Source: a virus
Reading direction: 5' to 3' (one strand)
Length of the DNA: 57,861 bases
IMG/VR virus record: IMGVR_UViG_3300009177_000046
Span: 1 to 57,861 of that record
The position numbers and the translations under genes were made by a program. The notes below the pieces were generated by a model that was not told where the DNA came from, did no database searches, and saw nothing but the letters and a program-made list of their open reading frames with translations. Within the stretch, counting starts at the first letter, position 1. The number at the start of each line of letters is the position of its first letter. Below, one piece after another: positions 7,580 through 14,124 of this stretch.

Positions 7580-8362
7580 ATCACCACTTTCCCGCCTGAC
7601 CTCATCAAGGACGTCCCCCTGGCGGACCTCGTCATCGACCCGGACGCCCAGCGCGAGGTCGACTCCAAGCGTGCCCAGTACATGGCCGACAACTGGAACC
7701 CCAAGCTGTTGCAGGTGATCACCGTCGCCGTGGACCCGGTCGACGGCACCCTGTACCTCGTCGACGGTGGCCACCGTGTCACCGCAGCCCGGCTGCTGGG
7801 CATCACCTCACTGACGGCGGACGTGAAGTACGGCCTGAGCAAGGAGGAGCGCGCCGAGCTGTTCATCGAGCTGCAGTCCGAGCGCAAGCCGATCAACCCG
7901 CTGACCCTGTTCAACGTCCGCATCACCGCCGGCCACGTCCGCGAGACGGAGATCGAGCGCCTTCTGTTCGACCGTGGCATGAAGGTGGGTGGGTCGCCGT
8001 CCACCAACGTCGTGGCCTCCATCTCGGGCCTGACCAAGACCTATGACGATGGGGGTAAGGAGCTGGTCGGCAAGACGATCGACGTGCTGCGCGCGGCCTT
8101 CGGCACCCATGGCGGTGACGCTTGGCAGCCCGACATCCTGCGCGGCACCGCCATCGTGCTGTTCCGCAACGCGACCATCGACATCCAGCGCTTGGTGCGG
8201 ACCTTGCAGACGGATGCACCGCGCATGTGGCTGTCGTACGTCGCCACCCGCTCGCGTGGCTCCGGTGGTTCCGGCGGTCGTCCGATGCACATGGCGAAGC
8301 TGATCGTCGAGCGTTACAACAGCGGCCTCACGGCCAAGTCGAAGAAGCGCATCGCCCTGTAG
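7580..8362 (+). CDS. ParB/Srx-like nuclease-fold protein, probable AUC start
   Basis: A ParB/sulfiredoxin N-terminal domain: DPDAQR at residues 20-25 and the diagnostic GHR at 64-66 (LVDGGHRVTAARLLG). It resembles the phage ParB-like proteins grouped as DUF6551. Such domains bind or hydrolyse nucleotide and can nick DNA; the role in phages is unsettled. After TAA 7537 the frame has no ATG, GTG or TTG until codon 35. That later start would delete DPDAQR. AAGGAG at 7568-7573 sits 6 bases before ATC 7580, so I infer AUC initiation, giving 260 aa (ATC 7577 is the alternative). The C-terminal half is a helical domain ending in a Gly/Ser linker and a basic tail. A 178-base structured gap follows. 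Confidence 0.8.
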   Translation: MTTFPPDLIKDVPLADLVIDPDAQREVDSKRAQYMADNWNPKLLQVITVAVDPVDGTLYLVDGGHRVTAARLLGITSLTADVKYGLSKEERAELFIELQSERKPINPLTLFNVRITAGHVRETEIERLLFDRGMKVGGSPSTNVVASISGLTKTYDDGGKELVGKTIDVLRAAFGTHGGDAWQPDILRGTAIVLFRNATIDIQRLVRTLQTDAPRMWLSYVATRSRGSGGSGGRPMHMAKLIVERYNSGLTAKSKKRIAL

Positions 8363-8540
8363 TACCCGACATGCCGAGCGGGAGTAAGCCGGTGAGAGCA
8401 CCGTGACGGCGCTAGTCCATCCCCGGCAGTCGGGGCCTGGGTCATTCCTTTCAGTCCTTGGGTGACCCGACAACCGGGCTGGGGCCTCCTGCAGTGGTGG
8501 GGGAGGCCTCAGCCCAAATCTCTCTGAAGGAGACCACCTG
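8363..8540 (+). other. structured non-coding leader/terminator region
   Basis: The longest gene-free stretch of the left arm. It contains successive inverted repeats: CGGTG/CACCG (8390-8394 with 8399-8403, AGAG loop), CCCCG/CGGGG (8421-8425 with 8431-8435), GGGTCA/TGACCC (8439-8444 with 8463-8468), and a 14-bp stem GGGCTGGGGCCTCC with its partner 8502-8515 containing one G-U pair (8476-8489, 12-base loop). The last could end ParB transcription without a U-tract. The whole could be a structured leader of the RuvB-like gene, whose ribosome binding site GAAGGAGA begins at 8526. No reading frame is evident. Confidence 0.5.
8476..8515 (+). terminator. strong hairpin between ParB-like and RuvB-like genes
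   Basis: Arms 8476-8489 and 8502-8515 pair over 14 bp with a single G-U wobble. There is no U-run after it, so it is either an actinobacterial-type I-shaped terminator or an mRNA-stabilising structure just upstream of the RuvB-like ribosome binding site. Confidence 0.45.
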
Positions 8541-9686
8541 ATGTTTGACGACATCGGCGCCCTTGAACTGGGCGCCATCTACGCAATGACTCGACACCGC
8601 GACGACGTACTGCGTGACGAGCGACTCGAGCAGATGCAGATGCAGCAGGAACAACGGCGGGTAGAGGCCGTCGCTACCGTCGAACCCGTGAGCACACCAT
8701 GGGGTGAGGGCTACCCGGAACCGACGAATGTCGAGATGGTGGGCGACTGGGGCGACTTCATCGGCCAGGACGCCTTGAAGCGCACCCTGATGGTCTACAT
8801 GACGAAGGCCCAGGAACTGGACGAGGCCCTCCCGCACGTCCTGCTGGCCACCGGTCAGCCCGGGGTCGGCAAGAGCACGGTGGCAAAACTGATCGCCAAG
8901 TCGATGGGCCGTCAACTGTACGAGGTGGTGCCACCGTTCACCGTCGAGACCTTGGCCGGGATCTTGGACGAGATGTGGCCGAAGAGCTTCCTGTTCATCG
9001 ATGAGATCCATCGGCTGGCGATGGGCCGATCCCGTAGTGCGGAGATGCTGCTGAAGGTGCTGGAGGAAGGCAAGCTCCCGCTGCCGGACGGCACGATGCT
9101 GAGCCTGCCCCCGATCACGGTGATCGGGGCCACGACCGAACCGGACCTGCTGCCGGAGCCGGTGCTGGACAGGTTCAAGATCAAGCCGGCGTTCACCCCG
9201 TACTCAATCGGTGAGTTGGGTCAGATCGCCATGCACACAGCCTACAAGCAGGGCTACGACGTGGGCGAGCGACTGACCAGCGACCTGGCCATCTCGATGG
9301 CATGCGCCTGCCGGGGGACGCCACGAATCCTGGGCGAGATGGTGATGGGCGCCGACGCCCTGTTCCACGTGTACGGTCGACCGCCGACGGACGCCGAACT
9401 GTTCGACTTCCTGCAACTCGAGCCGGACGGCCTGACCCGCCAGCACGTGGCGTACCTGGTGACGCTGTACCGGCACTTCGGTAAGCGCAATCCGATGGGC
9501 CGGGTGGAGTACATCGCCGGTGAGGGGGCGATGCAGGGACTGCTACGGGAGACGAAGCCGGGTGTGAACCGGCTGGAGCGCTACCTGCAGGAATGCGGGA
9601 TGTTGGAACGAACACCGAAGGGCCGCAGGCTCACCGACATGGGGGTTCTGCGTGTGAAGACACTGATAGATGAGGGGAAATCGTGA
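8541..9686 (+). CDS. ruvB-like: RuvB-like Holliday junction branch-migration ATPase
   Basis: AAA+ motor predicted to drive branch migration of Holliday junctions. Motifs: IGQ box at 74-76, Walker A GQPGVGKS at 105-112, Walker B LFIDEIHRL from 151, sensor 1 GATT at 196-199, arginine finger in LDRF at 211, then a RuvB-like lid and winged-helix region. The order and wording (LFIDEIHRL, VIGATT) match RuvB closely rather than clamp loaders. Length is 381 aa against about 340 for bacterial RuvB, owing to a charged N-terminal extension of about 55 residues. No RuvA or RuvC partner is visible in the window. ATG 8541 has GAAGGAGACCACCTG upstream. Confidence 0.88.
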   Translation: MFDDIGALELGAIYAMTRHRDDVLRDERLEQMQMQQEQRRVEAVATVEPVSTPWGEGYPEPTNVEMVGDWGDFIGQDALKRTLMVYMTKAQELDEALPHVLLATGQPGVGKSTVAKLIAKSMGRQLYEVVPPFTVETLAGILDEMWPKSFLFIDEIHRLAMGRSRSAEMLLKVLEEGKLPLPDGTMLSLPPITVIGATTEPDLLPEPVLDRFKIKPAFTPYSIGELGQIAMHTAYKQGYDVGERLTSDLAISMACACRGTPRILGEMVMGADALFHVYGRPPTDAELFDFLQLEPDGLTRQHVAYLVTLYRHFGKRNPMGRVEYIAGEGAMQGLLRETKPGVNRLERYLQECGMLERTPKGRRLTDMGVLRVKTLIDEGKS

Positions 9687-10168
9687 GGCAGGAACTGAGG
9701 CCCTGGGAACGACTGAGGCCAGCCAAGCCGAAGCCACTGACGCCGGAGAAGATCGCCGCACTCAAGGCGACCGGCGGTGTGACCGAGGATTTCCTGGCCG
9801 AGCTGCAAGCGGCGGAGGTCTGGATCAACCACAAGTACACGGTCCAGGTGACCCGACGCGAGGACGGATCGGTCGCCGAGCTGAGCATCCGGCGCAACGA
9901 CCGGAAGGCCGCGCACGACTGGCGTGACTTCCAGCGGATCAAGAACGAGATCGCCGGGGACGAGATCGAGGCCGTCGAGTTGTATCCGGCGATGAGCCGG
10001 CTGATGGACACGGCCAACCAGTACTACATCTTCTGCCTGCCCCCGGGCGAGAAGGTGGCCGCCGGACTGATGGTCACCGCCCGCGCCACCACGGCAGAAG
10101 CCGCCGCGCTCGGAGCCACGCAACGGGAACTCCCCTCCGATTGGGTCCTTCCGGAGGTGGAGCTGTGA
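9683..10168 (+). CDS. DUF7694-like phage protein, 161 aa
   Basis: GTG 9683 overlaps the RuvB stop. The centre is very characteristic: NHKYTVQVTRRE, ELSIRRNDRKAAHDWRDFQR, IKNEIAGDEIEAVELYPA, and RLMDTANQYYIFCLPPG. It matches my memory of the DUF7694 family found widely in phages and prophages, whose function is unknown. It is possibly nucleic-acid associated because of its place after RuvB. The end overlaps the next GTG. Confidence 0.8.
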   Translation: MRQELRPWERLRPAKPKPLTPEKIAALKATGGVTEDFLAELQAAEVWINHKYTVQVTRREDGSVAELSIRRNDRKAAHDWRDFQRIKNEIAGDEIEAVELYPAMSRLMDTANQYYIFCLPPGEKVAAGLMVTARATTAEAAALGATQRELPSDWVLPEVEL

Positions 10169-10386
10169 GCGACAGCCAGTTCGTCTGCCAGAGGTGTGGG
10201 GTCGCGGTCTACTCCTGGTCCACGGCCACGGCAGGGCATGCGACCACCTTCTGGAAGCACGCCGCAGGGCCCAACATCAAGTCCTGCGGGAAGTCGCCGA
10301 TCGTGGTGGAGCGCAAGGCGTGGAATGCGGAGTTGGCCCAGTTCGTGACCGACGCCGCCGATGCGGTCAAGAGGCACCAGTCATGA
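10165..10386 (+). CDS. small CxxC protein, 73 aa
   Basis: GTG 10165 in a GTGA overlap, preceded by GGAGGTGGAGCT. CQRCG near residues 8-12 and a single later Cys (KSCGK) suggest a partial zinc ribbon. Otherwise a short helical protein. Unknown role. Confidence 0.65.
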   Translation: MSDSQFVCQRCGVAVYSWSTATAGHATTFWKHAAGPNIKSCGKSPIVVERKAWNAELAQFVTDAADAVKRHQS

Positions 10387-10595
10387 ACGACTGCCCCGGC
10401 TCAGGCCGGCTCGACACCTTCGCCTCATCCGCCGTCCTGCAGAACAGCATGGCGACCGGCAAGCCATCGAGAGCACGAGTCCACTGCGCTGAATGTGGCC
10501 GCTACTTCAATGGCCGAGTGGTCACGACCACTGGCGGGATCCCGCTGGACCACCCGCACGTCGCCGTGCCCAGGCACAGAGCTAAGGAGAACTGA
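10383..10595 (+). CDS. small zinc-finger-like protein, 70 aa
   Basis: ATG 10383 in the ATGA overlap. CPGSG near the start and CAECGRYF near residue 37 resemble a CPGSG...CxxCG small zinc motif common in actinobacteriophage hypothetical proteins. His-rich end (DHPHVAVPRH). The stop overlaps the next start (TGATG). Confidence 0.65.
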   Translation: MNDCPGSGRLDTFASSAVLQNSMATGKPSRARVHCAECGRYFNGRVVTTTGGIPLDHPHVAVPRHRAKEN

Positions 10596-10912
10596 TGGAC
10601 CTGGACGAGATCGAGACGGCCTGCGAGAAGTTCCTGATCGACCTGAACGACCTCGAGGACCGACTGCTGCACGTCGTGATCAACGACGACGACAACGACC
10701 TGATCGACATCCTGCTGAACGGGGGGCCGCAGTGCCAGAGCTGCGGCTCCTGGAAGGTGTGCGACAAGGACGACCCCGACGCCGTCGAAGCCATGGACGG
10801 GACCTGGTGCAAGCAGACCAGGTACACAGTGACCGGGCACTGGACCATCGCCTGCGACGGCTGCGGCAAGCGGTACAACATCCTGAGGGACGAGGTGAAG
10901 AGTGATCACTAA
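10595..10912 (+). CDS. zinc-ribbon protein, 105 aa
   Basis: An acidic helical N-terminal half (ETACEKFLIDLNDLEDRLLH) is followed by CQSCG (about 47-51) and CDGCGKRY (about 89-96), two CxxC pairs about 40 residues apart, a zinc-ribbon layout. No specific function. AAGGAGA precedes ATG 10595. Confidence 0.7.
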   Translation: MDLDEIETACEKFLIDLNDLEDRLLHVVINDDDNDLIDILLNGGPQCQSCGSWKVCDKDDPDAVEAMDGTWCKQTRYTVTGHWTIACDGCGKRYNILRDEVKSDH

Positions 10913-11180
10913 GAGGCTGGACGTGGACCTGACGGGGCTCTTCCACGACGAGGCGGTTGTGACCGTGAGCGCCGCCCCGTCCGGGTACGTGCTGGAATGG
11001 AACGACGGTGTGGCCAATGAGTGGGTCGAGGAATATCCGACCCTGTCAGCGGCACTCGCGCGGGCTGCGGCCCTGGCAGCGTGCATGGAGTCGGGATGGG
11101 AGCGCAGCTTCATGGCCGACCCGGAGGTGTTTACGCAGCGCGTGACCACCTTCATGAACGAAGAGGCTCTGACCGGGTGA
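10902..11180 (+). CDS. hypothetical protein, 92 aa
   Basis: GTG 10902 lies inside the previous gene's end. Small alpha/beta protein (AVVTVSAAPSGYVLEWNDGV, then an Ala-rich helix ALARAAALAACM). No motif recognised. Confidence 0.6.
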   Translation: MITKRLDVDLTGLFHDEAVVTVSAAPSGYVLEWNDGVANEWVEEYPTLSAALARAAALAACMESGWERSFMADPEVFTQRVTTFMNEEALTG

Positions 11181-11246
11181 CGGGCTTGGTGGAACGGGCG
11201 CTCATGCCTGACGATGACCTATCGTGGAATATGGAGCGCCCGAAAG

Positions 11247-11483
11247 ATGACATACCTGGTCCGCTTGATGTACGAGTCCGAGGCATCGACCCCGAGGGGA
11301 GCTGCCGAGGAGTTCATGGCAGTGCTGCGGGAAGATGCCGACGCGATGGTTTTCCAGGTCATCGACGAGAACGACGAAGCGGTGTACGTCCAGCCCGAAA
11401 CTGGCGTGGAGATGGACGGGCTCGAGTTGTATGCCGGCCTGTCGGACTGGTTCGATTCCGACGACTCCGCCCCATACGGATAG
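11247..11483 (+). CDS. hypothetical acidic protein, 78 aa
   Basis: I place the start at ATG 11247 (MTYLVRLMYESEA), preceded by GGAG at about 10 bases. An in-frame ATG at 11214 has no ribosome binding site. The product is acidic and mostly helical then beta (GAAEEFMAVLREDADAMVFQ). The 66 bases before it contain no convincing gene. Confidence 0.6.
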   Translation: MTYLVRLMYESEASTPRGAAEEFMAVLREDADAMVFQVIDENDEAVYVQPETGVEMDGLELYAGLSDWFDSDDSAPYG

Positions 11484-11512
11484 AATCCTCGAGGAGGCCC
11501 GCGGGAGGCGTC

Positions 11513-11713
11513 GTGCACGGCAAGCCAAGTCCCTACCGATTCGAACGTGACCGTGATGGTTCCGTGCGCCTGCGAATCCGCTTCACCAAGGAAGAAGCCG
11601 ACACTATCGAGGCAGCCGCCGACGGCGAACCACTCCTCACCTGGCTACATGAACTGATCCACGAATCCGCCGCAGAAGAAGCAGCAGCTCTGAAGGAGCA
11701 CAACAATGGCTAA
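11513..11713 (+). CDS. hypothetical protein, 66 aa
   Basis: GTG 11513 preceded by GGGAGGCGTC, a good ribosome binding site. Charged, probably beta-hairpin then helix (YRFERDRDGSVRLRIRFTKE, EADTIEAAADG, LHELIHES). The beta-then-helix layout might suit a small DNA-binding fold, but no family is recognised. TAGAAT at 11481-11486 upstream could be a -10 box, weakly. It overlaps the next gene by 8 bases. Confidence 0.6.
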   Translation: MHGKPSPYRFERDRDGSVRLRIRFTKEEADTIEAAADGEPLLTWLHELIHESAAEEAAALKEHNNG

Positions 11714-12275
11714 GCATACTGGGGTCTTCAACAACCTGGACCCATCACAATTCTATTTCGCCGGCACGGCAGTGATCGACGAAGAGTTCGAGTACTACGG
11801 CCCGGGGACGTTCGTTCAGTTCCTCCTCCTGAATAAGATCGCCCTGCGCGTCGCGTACGCCGCAGCTGAGGGTGACGCGAATCCGGTCATCGTCCTGGCG
11901 AACAAGACCCACGTCCGAGGCTATGTGGCCACCGACGACGAGACGTTGGAGGATTTCTGCGTCCGTCTCTCTCAGGAGTCCCGCAACATGAAGGCGACCC
12001 GACTGTTCTGGTGGCGCCGGGCGAAGGTGACCGCCTTCCCGAAGAACCTGCCGATCGCTGAGCAGATGATGGACGAGTCGATCGATGCCGGGGAGACTGA
12101 GTACGAACTGCATGATGGGATCGTCTGGTACGCCGAAGCCTCTGCCGCCGACGATGATGAAGGAGCTCCAGTCAGGGTGTCGGGAATCATGGATCTGGCC
12201 GGACCTGAGCGACTGATCGATCCGAAGATGCTGAGCCAGCAGCCGATGGATCTACTCGTCGGGATCCTGGAGTAA
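11706..12275 (+). CDS. hypothetical protein, 189 aa
   Basis: ATG 11706 with AAGGAGCACAAC upstream, overlapping the previous gene. Soluble alpha/beta protein rich in beta strands (FVQFLLLNKIALRVAYAAAE; HVRGYVATDDETL), acidic overall, without cysteine clusters or nucleotide-binding motifs. Function unknown. It directly precedes the recombinase-like/Lsr2 fusion. Confidence 0.7.
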   Translation: MAKHTGVFNNLDPSQFYFAGTAVIDEEFEYYGPGTFVQFLLLNKIALRVAYAAAEGDANPVIVLANKTHVRGYVATDDETLEDFCVRLSQESRNMKATRLFWWRRAKVTAFPKNLPIAEQMMDESIDAGETEYELHDGIVWYAEASAADDDEGAPVRVSGIMDLAGPERLIDPKMLSQQPMDLLVGILE

Positions 12276-12281
12276 TCCTCC

Positions 12282-13532
12282 ATGGGCGGCTGGGATCCCC
12301 TCGAGTCTCAGGACCAGTGGGATGTCGAACTGGTCCTGCTCGAAACCGAGATGGCCCAGAAGGTCCGCCGCAGCCGCGTGAACGTCTTCAACTCCTGGGC
12401 CCACCGCAACGGCATTCACGGCCCTAAGGAGATCACCCCGGAGGCCTGGCTGGAGTTCGCGACCTGGCTGGAGATCGACCAGGACTACGCACCGGCGTAC
12501 CGCAAGCACGTGATCATGGAGGTTCGGGAGTGGCTGGCCTGGGCGGCGGAGCGTGGATACTGCGATCCGATCGAACTAGGCCAGCCGATCCCCCAGCACA
12601 GCCTTGAAATGCTGTGCCGAGCACACCGTGCGAATACCTTCGACCACGTGGGTCCTTTCGAGTACCAGCAGCGTGAGATGATCCTCGGGCTTGTCTTCGG
12701 TGTAGGGATGAACCCCGACCGACTGCACGAACTATTGATCTCCGACTACGACTTCCGCCGGCACACCCTGCTCGGGGTGCCGATGGACCCACGGGCGGAG
12801 AAGCTCGTCCAGCGCTACCTGGGCCCCCGAATGCGCCGCCCAAGGGGGACCGATCATCTTCTGGCAGAAAGAAACGGAACGCAATTGCAGCCCACGACGG
12901 TACGAGTACGACTCAACGATTTGCTCCGCACGTTCGGCGGACTTCCCCCGGTGGACCGGAATCGCGTAATATTCAAGTGGATGCCAACACCTCATCGGGA
13001 CTTCGATCTGGTGCTTGACATTCTGTCCGGACGGCCGGTACTGCAGGCCCGAAAGCATGCATACGACGCCGGGCTGGTCATACGCGGGATACTGAATCTC
13101 GCGAAACAGAAAGCCGTAGCCCTGGATACGGACCACAATCCAGGAGAAGGGATCCGTATGGCAATCCAGATGAAGCAGGTTCACGTATGTGACCGATGTG
13201 GTGATGAGGGGTTTCCCATCACGATCGGTTGGCCTGAGGGGACGGCAACGATCGACCTGTGCCAGTTGCACCTGACCGAGCTGGTCGGAAATCCGATCGA
13301 GATCGAGGACGAGGCTCCCACGAACGGCGCGAAGCCGAAGGTCACCAACGGGAAGCCGGCGAAGCCGGCGAAGATCACGCAGAAGACGAAGACCCCGTCG
13401 CTTTCCACCGAAGCCCGCAAGTGGGCCCGGGAGAACGGGATCGAGGTGCCCAAGCGGGGGAAGGTTCCCAGCGACATCATCGTGCGATACCAGGCCATGG
13501 CCGACCGCTCGCTCGCCGCCGTCGGATTCTGA
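12282..13532 (+). CDS. fusion: degenerate tyrosine-recombinase-like region + zinc finger + Lsr2 C-terminal domain
   Basis: Three parts are visible in 416 aa. Residues about 10-95 are a helical SAM/core-binding-like domain. About 125-270 resembles a tyrosine recombinase catalytic core (VFGVGMNPDRLHELLISDYD around 138-157), but the position of the box I arginine is Asn and no clear HxxR...Y set remains, so it is probably inactive. C303/C306/C327/H330 form a zinc finger (CDRCG...DLCQLH). After a Lys/Pro-rich linker, 377-405 matches the Lsr2 C-terminal DNA-binding domain (WARENGIEVPKRGKVPSDII), with RGK in place of the usual RGR that enters AT-rich minor grooves. It is likely a DNA-bridging or silencing protein. 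It lies last in the plus operon, before a terminator. An internal ATG at 13158 with a ribosome binding site could give the Lsr2 part alone. Confidence 0.7.
   Translation: MGGWDPLESQDQWDVELVLLETEMAQKVRRSRVNVFNSWAHRNGIHGPKEITPEAWLEFATWLEIDQDYAPAYRKHVIMEVREWLAWAAERGYCDPIELGQPIPQHSLEMLCRAHRANTFDHVGPFEYQQREMILGLVFGVGMNPDRLHELLISDYDFRRHTLLGVPMDPRAEKLVQRYLGPRMRRPRGTDHLLAERNGTQLQPTTVRVRLNDLLRTFGGLPPVDRNRVIFKWMPTPHRDFDLVLDILSGRPVLQARKHAYDAGLVIRGILNLAKQKAVALDTDHNPGEGIRMAIQMKQVHVCDRCGDEGFPITIGWPEGTATIDLCQLHLTELVGNPIEIEDEAPTNGAKPKVTNGKPAKPAKITQKTKTPSLSTEARKWARENGIEVPKRGKVPSDIIVRYQAMADRSLAAVGF
13158..13532 (+). CDS. possible internally initiated Lsr2-like protein, 124 aa
   Basis: In-frame ATG 13158 is preceded by AGGAGAAGG (13142-13150). 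Translation from here gives a 124-aa protein with a zinc finger plus Lsr2 DNA-binding domain, close to the usual size of stand-alone Lsr2 (about 110 aa). Whether it is made in addition to the 416-aa product is an inference from the ribosome binding site and the domain boundary. Confidence 0.35.
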   Translation: MAIQMKQVHVCDRCGDEGFPITIGWPEGTATIDLCQLHLTELVGNPIEIEDEAPTNGAKPKVTNGKPAKPAKITQKTKTPSLSTEARKWARENGIEVPKRGKVPSDIIVRYQAMADRSLAAVGF

Positions 13533-13589
13533 CCGACACGCCGACCAGCTTGCGCGATTCCACGAAAGGCATCCGCTAGCGTGCTAGTC

Positions 13590-13629
13590 AGCACCCGCCC
13601 TGTAGCCCCCCCGTCGCAGGGCGGGTGCT
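13590..13629. terminator. bidirectional terminator at convergent junction
   Basis: A perfect 13-bp inverted repeat AGCACCCGCCCTG (13590-13602) with its complement at 13617-13629 and a 14-base loop lies between the last plus-strand gene (stop 13532) and the last minus-strand gene of the replication operon (stop 13631). The plus side is followed by CCTATTTCCCC. It can serve both directions. Confidence 0.85.
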
Positions 13630-13630
13630 C

Positions 13631-13828
13631 CTATTTCCCCATGGTGGGGTACTTGCGATGAACAGCCGCCCGCACCTGCTTCTTCTCTGACGCGGTGCCG
13701 AACTGGGACACCCGTGCCAATGCGTTCCTGGCGTGAGCCCGATCGTGGATGGGGTACTTTCGCTTGCCGGGCAGGGCGAAGCTCGTGCTCTTCATGCTCT
13801 TGCGCCTCTTGGCTTTCAACTTGGCCAT
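13631..13828 (-). CDS. small basic conserved phage protein, 65 aa
   Basis: Very basic product with the characteristic core YPIHDRAHARNALARVSQFG followed by VRAAVHRKYP. This core recurs in small phage and bacterial proteins (I recall it as the DUF6582 type), sometimes as a module within larger phage structural or protease proteins. Here it is stand-alone, with a basic N-terminus (MAKLKAKRRKSMKS) suggesting nucleic-acid binding. AAGGAGG precedes the ATG. It is the last gene of the minus-strand replication operon. Confidence 0.75.
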   Translation of the reverse strand: MAKLKAKRRKSMKSTSFALPGKRKYPIHDRAHARNALARVSQFGTASEKKQVRAAVHRKYPTMGK

Positions 13829-13860
13829 GACCGCCTCCTTAACCTCATACGGTAGGCGCG

Positions 13861-14124
13861 TCAGGCGTCAGCGGGAAGCCGTCCCTCGCTCTTGAGCCTC
13901 TCCCGCTCGACCTCGGTGGTCCCACCCCACATGCCGTGCTCGTCATGGGTGATCGCATGCTCCCGGCATTCAGCCCTGTGCGAGCAGGACATGCAGATGG
14001 TTCGCATCTCAACGAGTTGCTTCGGCGAAACCCTGGACTGGATCGGAACCCACTTCAGCTCGGGATGCTCACGGCACTTGGCATCTGCCATGAGCGGTGG
14101 CCGGCTCGCCTCTGAACCCTTCAT
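13861..14124 (-). CDS. whiB-like: WhiB-family Fe-S transcription factor
   Basis: Four cysteines C17, C44, C47 and C53 (with CMSC and CREHA) plus the GMWGGTT turn at 64-70 and a basic C-terminal helix define WhiB (Wbl) proteins. These carry a 4Fe-4S cluster and bind the sigma-A subunit of actinobacterial RNA polymerase. 87 aa is a normal size. The start at 14124 is chosen because it forms an ATGA overlap with the upstream gene and has GGAG upstream; ATG 14091 would give 76 aa and keep all cysteines. Phage WhiB proteins are known to dominate host WhiB targets. Here it probably reprograms host or phage transcription. Confidence 0.9.
   Translation of the reverse strand: MKGSEASRPPLMADAKCREHPELKWVPIQSRVSPKQLVEMRTICMSCSHRAECREHAITHDEHGMWGGTTEVERERLKSEGRLPADA

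Noticed and set aside
7512-7718. GTG-started 68-aa frame overlapping the ParB-like start
   Set aside because: Its product is Ser/Arg/Thr-rich, runs through the conserved ParB coding region in another frame and ends inside it. The ParB frame is clearly the real one.
8363-8440. A tRNA gene in the gap after the ParB-like gene
   Set aside because: Some stems and a GAGAGCAC-like loop resemble a D arm, but there is no cloverleaf, no TTCGA-type T loop and no acceptor stem.
11021-11512. Upstream part of the long frame ending at 11713, as one 230-aa protein
   Set aside because: Only the last 66 residues (from GTG 11513 with GGGAGG) look like protein; the rest is an Arg/Gly-rich shadow of genes at 10902 and 11247.
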